A stretch of DNA of 64,000 bases from Elmis aenea (GCA_947652605.1 OX393582.1:15462544-15526543), one strand, 5' to 3'; positions 45,225-56,389 are shown, counted from the first letter of the stretch. Made by a program: numbers and translations. The notes: generated by a model not told the origin, from the letters alone.

Positions 45225-45378
45225 CACTTAACCACGACTGGTGAAACTCTGAGGGTCCGATAGTGCTGAGGTTTGCTCTGTAGGCTCAGAGTGACCGTTC
45301 CTGGGCTGTCATTTGACTTTCGTTGTAGCTCCCTAAGAACACAGCCAGTCCCGTTACTTTATAGACAGACCTCGTATA

Positions 45379-45885
45379 CCGTTTTGTAAACGCTTCTTTA
45401 CATTTTCATATAGGACTTAAAGCACTTTACACAAATTGGGGAAAAATACGTTATCAATATCTTATATTTTCTACTTTGAATGATGATTAATGTTATTACT
45501 AGCCTATATTGATTTCTAATGAATAAATAGGAACCTAAACAAAAAGACAAACTTAGAGTAAAGTAGCGTCCCAAGCGGCTGATCTTTCCAACCCAGCCAG
45601 TAGTAGACAAAAAAGGTTGAAATTCACAAAATACTCAAACGGACATTAAAAAAATATTTTAATTGATTACCAATCATAATTTGTATCCTTTGAGCCTTTA
45701 TTTTGGGAGGGGTCTACTTAGCTTGGATCTACAGATGTCCTGATGAGGTCCTCTCCAGTAAGAGGACATCTGTCACCTCATTTAAGGTCGATTGGCCAGC
45801 GTATCTTTAGTCTTTCGCGTCCCGGCTTTGCAATAATGACTGGAGGATTGCTGACGTTTTTTCCCTTGATTGTGTTCAAGATAAA
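45379..45885. other. Unassigned, with a small hairpin near 45730-45780
   Basis: GATGTCCTGATGAGGTCCTC and its near-complement form an imperfect hairpin at 45733-45772. The minus strand reads VIIAKPGRERLKIRWPIDLK and a stop just upstream, which could be a retroelement C-terminus. I do not recognise the family. Confidence 0.35.
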
Positions 45886-46082
45886 GGGTATATCCAGGGA
45901 TGCGTAAAAGTATAAAAACAAGCAAATTTCTAAAACACTATTAAAAATATTACAATGAAATTTGGTATCTGACCGTTATCGTTTGTATATTCCGGCTCCG
46001 ATAAAAATATTGAGGTTGCAATACGACTTCCTGTTTAACGGAAACGGAACTAAACTTTGAAATTTTAAATAGAACACCCTGT

Positions 46083-46575
46083 ATATTATTATATTTTGGA
46101 TTCCTCTTTAAATTTTTATTTAAAAATGTATTAGGTTTTATAGGTCTAAAGTCAACCATTTTCGTTAAATTCACATTTTTATGAAAATTTTGAGCGATCA
46201 ACATTTAAAAACTTTGAAAAGGCAAGTAATTTTTTTTTGAAATTTAGGTTGACAATAAGCTAATTAATACTTGCAACAACTACATTTTAAAAATATCACA
46301 CAGAGCGTTTTTTACGCTTGGTCAAATTTGTACAACTTTGAACATCGATGTTTCTTAAATACAACACCCTATTTTTTTTTTACATAGTCTTATAGAAAAT
46401 TTAATTGTCCTTCAAAAATATTAAGCCTGTTTTATACCTTAAATTGATATTTCCCGAAATATCGCGATTTTATTCTAAATTATTAGGGCAACGTAATATT
46501 TTCAAGTAGGCTATGAAAGTAGACAGCGGTAATTTAAAACAATTGAAAGAAGAAAACAAGAAAGTTTTGAATTTA
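46083..46575 (-). repeat. Copy of the 51925-53665 repeat family, uninterrupted
   Basis: Read on the minus strand, the blocks CTACTTTCATAGCCTACTTG, AAAATATTACGTTGCCCTAA, ATAAAATCGCGATATTTCGG and TTTAAGAAACATCGATG follow one another as in 51925-53665. Here no hAT is present between ACTTGAAAA and TATTA, so this copy shows the empty site. It is bordered at 46083 by an ACACCCTGTA end. Confidence 0.75.
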
Positions 46576-46911
46576 TCTTTGTCGTGCAAATTTTTGACAT
46601 CACTTGTTTACGAAATCATGGCAAACTTTGATGAGAAATTTTTACAAAACTAGCCATATCTCAGTTATTTTTTGCACAAATATATAAAACTATAATATTT
46701 TTGAAAAGCTAAAAAATTCTCTTTCGTATAAAGTTACTGCCAACTAGGGTTCCTATATAAAAAAATTAAGTTTGATAAAAAAAAATTAATTTTGTTTTTA
46801 AGTTAAGCATAACAATCTGTATAAAAAACCTTCATAATATTTTGTTCTATTTTAATAAATAAAGAAGTTATAGTACATTTTCAAAAATGATGAAATTTAA
46901 TTTTTCGTCTA

Positions 46912-48364
46912 TACAGGGTGTCCCAGATTACATTTCCAGCATGGGGATCTCGCTTATTATAAGAGATACAGGTTTGCTTAAATTAGATGAATTGTTCCTT
47001 GGTATGAGAGGAGGCACAATCAATTTTTAAAAGTACAAAATTCCTCGTACTTGTCGTAATCATTAGAACAATTTTATTTGTACTTTCTTAAGGCACTTTT
47101 TAATGGAGAATGTAACTGTTATTTTAGATTATTTTTAACACCTACCATTTTCGAGATATTACCCCTAACTTCATTATTTCTTATGGCCCGCGAAGTTGGC
47201 TATGGAATAGTTGAATGTGCTTTTTTTTTCTCTTTACAATGAGATATTACTTGCTACATTTATTTTTATAAATAAGTCACAAAATCAAGAAAAATCGTAT
47301 TTTACCTATCACTTATCAAGCTATCTATAATAATAAAAACAAAAAACAACTAATTATGTGTCAAATGACAGTTACCATTTGTCTGCGGTATCATTTATTA
47401 GAATTTTATAGTATTGTTGTATAATTCGATAGTCTTTGTAGCAAATTTGTTATCATATAATTATGAGCACATTTACAACTAATTAAAAATTGTATATGTT
47501 GAAATGCCACATTATTTACAATAGAAACTGTGTAAAATAAATAATTCTAATTAATTATTGATTTGTTTTGGATTTTTGGTTGGTTTGTCGAAAAAACCAT
47601 ATACTTTTAAATTTATTTCCAAATTTTTATAATTACGCATCCTTCGTTGCCTTTTCTCGGGATATAGCTCTAATTATATTCGCTCAGCTTCTTCACAGTT
47701 TTTATGGCAAAGAATGTAGCATCTCAACACGTCAAATTAATTGCCATTTTTAAATGTTGCTATCATTATAACAATTACTACAAAGACTCTCAAATTACAC
47801 AACAATACTATTAAATTCTCATAAATGATACCGCAGACAAACAGTAACTGTTATTTGACACTTAATTAGTTGTTTTTTGTTTTTATTTTCATAGATCTTG
47901 ATAAGTGTTGGGTAAAATACGATTTTTCTTGATTTTGTGACTTATTTATAAAAATAAATGTAGCAAGTAATATCTCATTGTAAAGAGAAAAAAAAGCACA
48001 TTCAACTATTCCATAGCCAACTTCGCGGGCCATAAGAAAAAATGAAGTTAGGGGTAATATCTCGAAAATGGTAGGTGTTAAAAATAATCTAAAATAACAG
48101 TTACATTCTCCATTAAAAAGTGCCTTAAGAAAGTACAAATAAAATTGTTCTAATGATTACGACAAAAAAGTTATGAGAGAAAAAAGAAATTGGACATTTT
48201 CATATTTTTTGCTATAACATCTGAAGCACGAGAAATTTTGTACTTTTAAAAATTGTTTGTAGCTCCTCTAATACTAAGGAATAATTCATCTAATTTAAAC
48301 AAACCTGTATCTCTTATAATAAGCGAGATCCCCATGCTGGAAATGTAATCTGGGACACCCTGTA
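46912..48364. mobile_element. Complete TACAGGGTGTCCC foldback MITE
   Basis: The ends TACAGGGTGTCCCAGATTAC are identical over at least 20 bases on both strands, and the arms run about 430-470 bp: CATGGGGATCTCGCTTATTA, GGCCCGCGAAGTTGGCTATG, TCAAGAAAAATCGTATTTTA. TA borders both sides (46910-46911, 48365-48366). The centre (about 47345-47880) is a second palindrome. Relatives are at 37331 and 50513. Confidence 0.92.
47345..47880. repeat. Inner palindrome in the foldback loop, shared with the 30505 hAT
   Basis: AACAACTAATTATGTGTCAA at 47345 faces its complement near 47855-47875, and GGTATCATTTATTAGAATTT faces its complement near 47815-47840. The central part has CACAGTTT(C/T)TATGGCAAA(G/A)AATGTAGCATCTCAAC-type sequence, also present at about 30740-30775 inside a different element. 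It is likely a separate small element inserted in the loop. Confidence 0.65.
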
Positions 48365-48506
48365 TAGCCAAAATGGAAAGCGATATAAAAATCTGATTAC
48401 ATGGGCGTTCTTTTCTCAAAAAAATAGCCCAAGAGATTAATATCAGATATTAGCTAACTATTACGGTAACCGAGATACCCCGTAAAACATTCGAATTTGG
48501 TCCACC

Positions 48507-48765
48507 AATCTTGGAGTACGTTCTTGCAGGTGAAAGGATGCTGTTAAAGGATCTTCATCTATTGCCATAATAACGGTATCATCTACGAATGTTCCTGTTA
48601 TTGTGTTAATCGTTGTTGGTAGATCAGATGTGTACGTTAAATACAAGAACGCTGCCTTGGGGAACTTCAGACTTGATTGGGTGGAAATGAGAAATTTCGC
48701 CGTTTATGCTGGTTCAAAAATGTCGATCCATAAGACAAGATTTAAGTACGCTATAGTATGGCGTA
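48507..48765 (-). pseudogene. LINE reverse-transcriptase fragment with FxDD box
   Basis: Minus-strand translation gives YYSVLKSCLMDRHF, a stop, INGEISHFHPIKSEVPQGSV, then after a frameshift LYLTYTSDLPTTINTITGTF and VDDTVIMAIDEDPLTASFHL. VPQGSV and FVDDT are the RT motif B and the catalytic (F/Y)xDD box of Jockey-type LINEs. Only this part of the palm domain survives. Confidence 0.85.
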
Positions 48766-48901
48766 GGTAGGGTTTGTTTATTTTTAAACAAAAGCCTGGC
48801 TCACGTAACGAAATGCTGTTAAGCAATAATTTTTTCCGACGACCACTATGTAATTTCGCACGACTTACTACAACTGAAAATGACAAATTGCGCATGACAC
48901 T

Positions 48902-48960
48902 GGAAATTGTGTGCAAAATGCACTTTGCACACAATTTCCTGCACTTTGCACACAATTTCC
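48902..48960. repeat. Perfect short hairpin plus a tandem copy
   Basis: GGAAATTGTGTGCAAA (48902-48917) and its exact complement (48924-48939) form a 16-bp stem around ATGCAC. The right half is repeated once more in tandem (48940-48960). No element ends are visible around it. Confidence 0.75.
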
Positions 48961-49100
48961 GCTACTTTACACACGCTAAACGCGCTGTCAAGCAAATCTA
49001 ACCTCACAAGTGTCAAGTGTCACCAACGTCAAAAAAATGTTATTTTCACAACTTTTTTGCAGAATTAATGATTATTTGTCTAACTGGTCGTCGGAAAAGC

Positions 49101-49231
49101 ATAGTGTACAACACGTGCTGAAAGAATATTTCACACTCGCATGACTGAGCCACTCGCCTGACGGCTCGTGGCTCAACTGTCATACTCGTGTGAAATATTC
49201 AACTTTTAGCACTAGTTGTACAATATACTAT
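49101..49231. repeat. Palindromic hairpin element
   Basis: ATAGTGTACAACACGTGCTG pairs with its near-complement ending at 49231, and GAATATTTCACACTCG pairs with CGTGTGAAATATTC. The centre is GAGCCACTCGCCTGACGGCT. The arms are about 60 bp. It resembles a small MITE. Confidence 0.7.
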
Positions 49232-50512
49232 TTTCATCGAGTGATTCGTTTATCGCATTAGATATACGGTGACATTGTTGGATTGTAGAGTGTTGTCTAC
49301 GAAATGCGAATTGATGATCAGGAATTATATTTTGCGGTGGTGTAATGCGATAAAGTAGGATATAAATGAAATTTTGTAAAACTACGATGCAATCGTAATG
49401 AAATGTAAAAGTGAATGAGGTTTATTTAAATAAAATTTGTTTTGAAATCTACGTTTGTTTATTTCATCTATGATTTCGGGACTGCGAATTTGCGTTGCAG
49501 TGAAAATTCCTATTGAAGCTCACAAGTAGACTAAAAACAGAGGAAGATAAGAATATATGAAATGCGGTTGGATCCAGGGTCTCTTTCAAACATCCATGCT
49601 TCTTTGTAGCTTGTTGTGCCCCAGTAATTTTACGGGTTTTCCCCTCTCTCGTTAGCTTAGTCTTTAGTCATTTACAGAAGACAACTGGTCCGCAAACGTT
49701 CACAATATTTCATTCCATTTAGCTCCTCGTTAAAAATAATTGTTCGCCAAAACACATTTTTACATGATTACAGTTTTTTCTGTACTAATAAAATTTAAAA
49801 TCTTTTTTTGAAACTTCAACATCGTTTAGATCAATTGTACAATTTTTTTCAACACGAACAAAAGTTTTATTATGAAACCGTTATATTATTTTTTATATAG
49901 TGTTTAGTAACACACATAATGTAATTCTTCCATAAGACTGTATAAATTATCAAAGTAAATTAAATAGACTTGAATTAATTTTGTAAGTAATACGCGGGCA
50001 TTTTTTAAAATTTCTTTTAATATTAAAATGTACATGTGTTTTAATATATCTTTGTTTATAGCTTAAACTAAAATATTACTGTATAAAAGCACGACGTTAT
50101 GTGAGTTTTTTAGAAAATCGCTTTTTTTGTTTGTGCTTTGGGTATGATATTAGTCGATTAAAGACAAATATGGCGAATACAGATATTCTGTTGTATTACA
50201 ATATTTTTAATCATGAATAACTGATGATAACGCGCCTTTGTTGAGCCGCTGGCAGAATGCTTTTCGAAAGCTCGGCTTTCGTACGAAAACAAATGTTTGG
50301 TCAGTGCATGGAAGAGTGACAATGCAGACGTTCATGCATTAACACAAAGTACCCTTATTGCGGATGTTGGGGGCGGTCTAAATCTACTGAAGTTTGCCTA
50401 GACGAGTAATGTAAAACAAAGAATTGTTACACTCGTACAGAAAAAAGTAATTGAAAAATAACAATTGAAATACTAGACAAACTTGTGAAGTATGTTGATG
50501 TATAGTGTAATA
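49232..50512. other. No recognisable feature
   Basis: A less AT-rich patch at 50225-50410 carries no motif that I recognise in any frame. The remainder is AT-rich. Confidence 0.5.
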
Positions 50513-51127
50513 TACAGGGTGTCCTAAATAAAATTTCCAGCATGGGGATCTCGCTTATTATAAGAGATGCAGGTTTGCTTAAATTAGATGAATTATTATT
50601 AAGTGTGAGAGGAGCTACTATCAATTTTTAAAAAGGCCAAATTTCTTGCATAATACTTGAGAAGTTATAACAAAAAATATGAAAATGTCGATTTTTTTTT
50701 TCTCTCATAACTTTTTGTCTTCATCATTAGAACAATTTTATTTGTATCTTCTCAAGGTACTATTAGATAAAATGTAATAATTATTTTAAATGTTTTTATC
50801 ACTTTCCATATTGGAATTATTATGGACTGTCAAGTTGGCTTTGGAATAGTTAAATATGCTTTTTCTCCTCTTTCTAACGAGTTATCTTCTGTCATATCAA
50901 TTTAAATACGAGTGCGTATTGAAAAGTAAGGTCTCCAACGATGCCATTTCCGAACGCGAGTTGCTAGGCAAAATTTGACAACAGCGCTGCATTCCTTGGT
51001 TCCCCCACCACAGTGTAAAACCATCCGCGAGACCTTGGGACGCTCAGCCGCTGCGTAGCACTCGTTTAGGAGGGAGCTCTCGCTTAGCTCGCCCGCCAGG
51101 TGCAAACTGCGCTCAGTCATTCGATTT

Positions 51128-51361
51128 TTGAATGCAAAAAAGATCTCTCCAATAGACATTCATCGCCAGTTAGTGGAAGTGTACGGTGCGAACCGTATGG
51201 ACATAAAAAACGTGCGGAAGTGGTGCCGGGAGTTTTCTGAGGGCCGGAAAAACGTCCACGATGAGCAGCGGTCGAGGCGGCCAAGTTTGCCGGAATCAAC
51301 GGCGGCTCGAACAGACGAGATGGTGCGCAATAACCGGAGAATAGAGAATAACCCTTCATGA
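51128..51361 (+). pseudogene. Mariner transposase N-terminus, left arm
   Basis: It begins MNAKKISPIDIHRQLVEVYG and continues with DIKNVRKWCREFSEGRKNVH, DEQRSRRPSLPES and MVRNNRRI. This is the paired-like helix-turn-helix DNA-binding region of a mariner transposase, including the GRP-like linker (RRPS). Its reading frame ends at the foldback centre, so there is no catalytic domain. Confidence 0.88.
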
Positions 51362-51375
51362 GATAAGGGAAGGTC

Positions 51376-51636
51376 TTAATGAAGAGTGTGGCTACGACCT
51401 TTCCTTATCTCATGAAGGGTTATTCTCCGGTTATTGCGCACCATCTCGTCGATTCGAGCCGCCGTTGATTCCGGCAAACTCGGCCGCCTCGACCGCTGCT
51501 CATCGTGGACGTTTTTCCGGCCCTCAGAAAACTCCCGGCACCACTTCCGCACGTTTTTTATGACCATACAATTCGCACTGTACACTTCCACAAACTGGCG
51601 ATGAATGTCTATCGGAGAGATATTTTTTGCATTCAA
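51376..51636 (-). pseudogene. Mariner transposase N-terminus, right arm (mirror copy)
   Basis: It begins MNAKNISPIDIHRQFVEVYS, then VIKNVRKWCREFSEGRKNVH, and is nearly identical to the left-arm copy. It runs a little further (MVRNNRRITLHEIRKG). The few differences (for example K/N at residue 5) show the arms have begun to diverge. There is no catalytic domain. Confidence 0.88.
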
Positions 51637-51924
51637 AAATCGAATGACTGAGCACTGAGCGCAGTTCGCACCTGGCGGGCGAGCTAAGCGGGAGCTCCCT
51701 CCTAAACGAGTGCTACGCAGCGGCTGAGCGTCCCAAGGTCTCGCGGATGGTTTTACACTGGGGTGGGGGAACCAAGGAATGCAGCGCTGTTGTCAAATTT
51801 TGCCTAGCAACTCGCGTTCGGAAATGGCATCGTTGGAGACCTTACTTTTCAATACGCCCTCGTAGATACCTCAGAAAATAAAAAAAAATCGTATTTTACA
51901 GTACCATTCTAAGTTAGCTTTGAA

Positions 51925-53665
51925 ATACCTAATTTTGAATTATATTGATTTCTTGTTTTTTCTTTCAATTGTTATAAAATTACCTCTGTCTACCTTCATA
52001 GCCTACTTGAAAACAGGGTTGAGCAGATTTAAATCAATTGATTTAAATCACGATTTAAATCATGATTTAAATCACGATTTAAATCATGATTTAAATCAAG
52101 TGATTTAAAAAAAAACATTGATTTAAATCAAGTGATTTAAAAAAAAATTATCAATTTAAATCACAGATTACATGAGTACAATATAATATTCATAATAAAA
52201 CAAAATTTTATTACTATTAGCAATTAAATACACGAAATGGTGAATAAACCATATCAATTTGCTCTTGTAAAGTACCTAATATTCATTGTGGAAATGCAAT
52301 AATTCAAAATATAAATGACAAGTTTTTGACGTTAGCGAAGTGAACAGTCAGTTTTTTCAATTTCCACGGCACTCTATTGTTTCAATAACGATTTGAAGAA
52401 AAATGTCGAATATCTCGAAAAGTATGATTTTTGGGTATAGGACATACTTAACAAAATATGAAGCTCTTTTAAAGACGAATTCGATGACATAAAAAAATAC
52501 AGGGGTTTGCATTTGAAAAAATCGAGTTAGGAGCTTTTGAAAATCATGGAAGTTGCCACCTATTTATAAACACCCCTGTATGTGTGATTCAAATTTTTTT
52601 ATATCGAGCGAACAAAGAATTATTTTCTGCATGTCCATACCAAATTACAACTCTTTACTTCAAAATAACTTCAGGAGAATTTTTTAAATAAAGACTTAAA
52701 GCCTTGAATAAATAAGAAAATTATTTTTTTTTCACAACGCCGTATAAAAAAACCTGTAGTATTTTATATTGATGCAAAGCTAAAATTAGGGCGGTCAAAA
52801 ATATTAAATAAAAAATTGGGTGTTGTATTTGAAATATAAAAGTTGCTATTAGTTCCAGAAAGGTGACTCACCCTGTATATTTGAAAATATTTTTATTGTG
52901 TTGTTTAGAAAAAACTGTATAAAATAGCATTTGAATCAACTTCATATCTCAAGCCGTTTAGCCACAATCGACCGATCCCGCGCTAATGACCCTGTAAATA
53001 ATTAATTAAACATCACCATTTAGCACTGATTTTTTCAATATTCTTAATCATATTTAATTTTGACAAAAATTCAGCAATGAATTAAATATATTGGTTATTA
53101 AATATATTAGCACAAAACAGAAATAGCATGTGAATATGTCACAAAATTCGATTATATGGTACATTTGATTTAAATCAAAAAAATCTGATTTAAATCAAAT
53201 AAATCTATTTTTTTGATTTTTTAAAAAAAATCATGATTTTTTAAAAAAAATCATGATTTTTATTCACCCTGCTTGAAAATATTATGTTGCACTAATAATT
53301 AACAATAAAATCGCGATCTCGGAAAATATTAATTTAACGTATAAAACAGGCTTTATGTTTTTAAAGGACAAATACATTTTCTATAAGACTGTGCAAAAAA
53401 CATAGGGTGTTTTAATTAAGAAAAATGAGTTATCAATGTTTATAAAGTCTTACAAGTTTGACCAAACGTAAAATAACACCCTATATAATATTCTAAGATC
53501 GTAGTAATAGTGCAAGGTCTTAAGTAATTTATTGACAATCCAACATTTTAACGGATTTGTCCTGCCTCTTCAAAGTTTTTGAATGTTGACAATTTTTGAA
53601 AGTACTGTATCGCTCAAAATTTACATAAAAATGTAAAAAAAAACGTAAACAATTGGATTTTGACC
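51925..53665 (+). repeat. Repeat family member split by a large hAT
   Basis: It matches 46083-46575 in inverse orientation and 59426-59700 in part. Blocks in order: TTCTTGTTTTTTCTTTCAAT, CTACCTTCATAGCCTACTTG, then after the hAT ATTATGTTGCACTAATAATT, AAAATCGCGATCTCGG, GTTTTAATTAAGAAAAATGA and GTACTGTATCGCTCAAAATT. Its right border meets the CCGGGTGATT repeat. Confidence 0.7.
52014..53271. mobile_element. hAT element with GATTTAAATCA subterminal repeats
   Basis: It starts CAGGGTTGAGCAGATTTAAA and its right end read inward is CAGGGTGAATAAAAATCATG. The flanks are a perfect CTTGAAAA (52006-52013 and 53272-53279). The left end holds a tandem array of GATTTAAATCA(C/T) units (52028-52110); the right end has GATTTAAATC and AAATCATGATTTTT units. 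The interior shows no transposase; it holds an ACACCCCTGTATG end near 52572 and a CACCCTGTATATT end near 52876. Confidence 0.92.
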
Positions 53666-53667
53666 TA

Positions 53668-54104
53668 TACCGGGTGATTTAGTTTGACTGTCGCACCCCT
53701 ATAACTTTTTAATTATTAAAAATAACCCCAACAAACCTCATATTTTTGGAAACGGCGACAAATTCTCTATTAGGTGATGTGCATTTGTTATCTCTACAAT
53801 GAGATATGTCAAATCCGCGATAGGCAACAGTTTTTTTTTTAAAAAGTACATAGAATACGTTTTTTTGTTGATTCGGATAGAGAAGTTAATTCTGAATCCG
53901 ACCATGTATTAAAAAGTATGCATACATATGAAAATTTTCGACAAAAATCAGTTCAAAGTTTATTCAAATTATAGCAAATAGTCTATTTAACATAACAAAA
54001 AACGATCAAATCTTAAAAATTATACTATAACTATCAATGAAAATGTATTAGAAATTAATTTTTAATAAAAATAAAAACAAATAATAAACGTTGACATAAA
54101 AAAT
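53668..54104 (+). repeat. CCGGGTGATT repeat, best copy
   Basis: It opens CCGGGTGATTTAGTTTGACT, then GTCGCACCCCTATAAC. It runs to AACGTTGACATAAAAAA, where similarity with 6755-7167 stops. No second terminus is recognisable, so the element type is unknown. Confidence 0.75.
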
Positions 54105-54429
54105 AGACTTAACCACTTATTGAGGGTTACTTATGTTAACAGATTAATGATTGACTATATTATTCAAGTCCGGGCAATTAGGAGAGTAAACATGTGATAA
54201 AATTTGAACAGCTCTGAAGTGAAAACTGTTGTTTTTTGAGTAAAGTGTTGAATTGTCGCACCATTTAGGATTAAACATTGATTCGCCATGTATGTAGGTA
54301 TTGATCTAAAGTTAAATTTGCTTTAAGAGTTGTTTTAACTTTATTTACATGGAACGAATATAAACAAAGTCTTTTCTAGTGTGTGAGAATTATAATTTGT
54401 ACCTTAAATTAACAAGAAAATTCCCTTCA

Positions 54430-54830
54430 CCTGTCAAATTTGCGTTTTCAACCAATCACTAATCTTAAATCTTTTAAAGACTACCAATAGGAGCAATATT
54501 ACACGGTAATAATTTTACATTCCTCTGCCAGGAGTTGATCCTCCTGTCAAATTTGCGTTTTCGACCAATAACAAACTCAGATTTCCTTTAAACGGCCAAT
54601 AAACATAATCATACACTGATAATTTACTTTTCGCAATTAACAGATTTTCATGCGTTTATTGGTCGTTTCTAAGAAATCTGAGTTTTTGATTGGTGGAAAA
54701 TATAAATTTGGAGAGGGAATAAGGTATTTTGGTCTTGATAATTTTTTGACAGATGTCGGCGACCAATAACGTTATTTTTTAATATAGATTAAACCACACC
54801 CCTGACACACCACTCTGATAGTACTTGTAA
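54430..54830. repeat. Repeat region with CCTGTCAAATTTGCGTTTTC copies and a palindrome
   Basis: The block CTGTCAAATTTGCGTTTTC(A/G)ACCAAT occurs at 54430 and 54545. From 54543 to 54722 there is an imperfect palindrome: ACTCAGATTTCCTTTAAACG and GGCCAATAAAC face GTTTATTGGTCGTTTCTAAG and AAATCTGAGT. Probably a small foldback element; its borders are uncertain. Confidence 0.55.
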
Positions 54831-56389
54831 AATTTGACATAACAGATTATGTATGTACCTAAATACTATTTCGTTCATTAATTTTTATTAAAATATAATT
54901 CTTGAATTAAAAATTAGTTATAAATGATTTATTAATGCTAACAATCGCAGTAAGTAGTAGGTATACTTTAATTTATCTAAATTAAACAACATTTTAATTT
55001 GACAGATAGGTTAGGTGAAGGAAATTTTCTGACAAAATATAACTCGTGCATTGCAAATAATCTATAATTTTTGCACTCGTGATTTTTTCAGCTCAATTTG
55101 CATTCGGGCATATTTACCAAAAATTATCGATAATTTTCAATGCACTTGTTATATTACTACTGAAAATTTTACGTTTTTCAACTAATGTTAGTCTTAATTT
55201 TTATAGTTTAGTAAACGATAAACATGGAATCTTTTCCTTTGTTGTCTATTCATTCTGTTTGTATTAATTATACACTGTTTGTTCTTTATTAATTCTGCTT
55301 CATTTTCTTGATTCGAGACGTATTTTGTTATCCTAATCAAATAATTGGTAGGAATTTTATTAAATTTTTTGTGTTTAAATTTGTTTTTATGTAATTTTTT
55401 TTTGTAAAGGTCCGAATTCGATTTACATATTCAGCTGGGCAGAAATGATTTAATAGGTCCTGACAGTGTTCGACCCTTTTCCGACTGTCATTGAAAATTT
55501 TTTGACATCTGGTTTAAAAATAATGTTAGCTGGAGGTGTTGCTAACCGTAGTAAAAAACTGAGATATAGCCAGCTCTCCAATTACTTCCACTTTAAGTAA
55601 AACCAGGTGTTAACTATTTCTTTTGCTGAAAAAATATTAGGTTGAATCATGAGTCTTGTCCGTGATTTGATGGTGCGAACTTTTTTGGTTTACTACTGTT
55701 TTGTTTGTGAGGCTTAAAATAAATTTAGCTTAAAGCTCGCGTAACACGGTGTAAATTTCGGTATAGAAATTTGTACCAAATATTATACAGAGAATCTTAT
55801 ATCGTGTCATACAGGTTTCTCGTACAAAATTCTGTGTAGTTTTTTTGCATGTACAAGCGTTCCATGCAGTTTCTTGTACAGAAAATACTATAGGACTATT
55901 TGCCAGCGAGTTTTGATGCAAAAAGTGCGTGCTACAGATGCGCATTCAGTTCGTGAACAATGGCGACTAATAGTTATGGTTTAAAACCTTTTTTTTAAAA
56001 TTTGACAATGAATATACAATTAAAATACCATGTGTGATACATCAATGAATTCAGAAAAATAAATGCTATTAGATTATGTAAATCGCAAAAATTGGGCCCA
56101 TAAGTAAAAATAAAGTTGGTTGCCATAAAACAAAAACGAATCGATCTAGAAAAAATTTGTGCCTACCATCCGATTTGGCTTAAAAAGTTGCTTGGGCAAG
56201 GTTTTTACACACATTTAAAATATTTCAAACTCCAAAGGAGTTACAGACGATTTTCAAAAATCGTATTTTCCAGTTTTTCCTAATTTCCTCGGATACCGTT
56301 TGAGATATTTCCAATTTCTCTTTGGATTATTAATAAGCGCCAAATTTAGCAACTTTGCCAAATGTAAACGTATGCTCTAGCTATTACAA
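54831..56389. other. No recognisable feature
   Basis: AT-rich; short open frames (55079-55267, 55730-55945) lack motifs. Confidence 0.5.

Larger units (their letters stand above)
43487..45376. mobile_element. Mariner element carrying a nested hAT
   Basis: The left end is TACGAGGTCTGTCTATAAAA and the right end read inward TACGAGGTCTGTCTATAAAG, both continuing TAACGGGACTGG. TA borders both sides. Without the hAT (44000-45224) and one 8-bp duplication it is about 657 bp, half the length of a full mariner. The transposase gene runs on the minus strand and lacks most of its catalytic domain. The hAT is inserted between the right terminus and the start codon. Confidence 0.92.
46594..48506. mobile_element. 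Right half of a TACAGGGTGGACC MITE, with another MITE inserted
   Basis: TTACGAAATCATGGCAAACT, the CGTATAAAGTTACTGCCAAC block and AAAATGATGAAATTTAATTT match 32440-32760. After the insert the same element resumes with AGCCAAAATGGAAAGCGATA, AACCGAGATACCCCGTAAAA and CGAATTTGGTCCACC. The terminal bases after GGTCCACC are lost where LINE sequence begins. The left half is missing. Confidence 0.82.
50909..51862. mobile_element. Foldback mariner: two mirror copies of one mariner end
   Basis: Both ends read inward start CGAG(T/G)GCGTATTGAAAAGTA, and the arms of about 460 bp are nearly identical up to the centre near 51385. TA borders both sides (50907-50908, 51863-51864). Each arm holds a mariner 5' region plus the start of the transposase gene, in opposite directions. 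The unpaired centre is about 20 bp (TTAATGAAGAGTGTGGCTAC). It is far less AT-rich than its surroundings, which suggests recent arrival. Confidence 0.9.
50513..51905. mobile_element. TACAGGGTGTCCC MITE left half, split by a mariner foldback
   Basis: It starts TACAGGGTGTCCTAAATAAA with CATGGGGATCTCGCTTATTA. It follows the left arm of 46912 through GTTGGCTTTGGAATAGTTAA to 50908, and resumes at 51865 with AAAAATCGTATTTTACAG. The mariner foldback lies between. The right arm of the MITE is not seen. Confidence 0.8.

Noticed and set aside
45690..45890. Possible retroelement C-terminus (VIIAKPGRERLKIRWPIDLK)
   Set aside because: Cannot be assigned to any family I know; left as an unassigned region.
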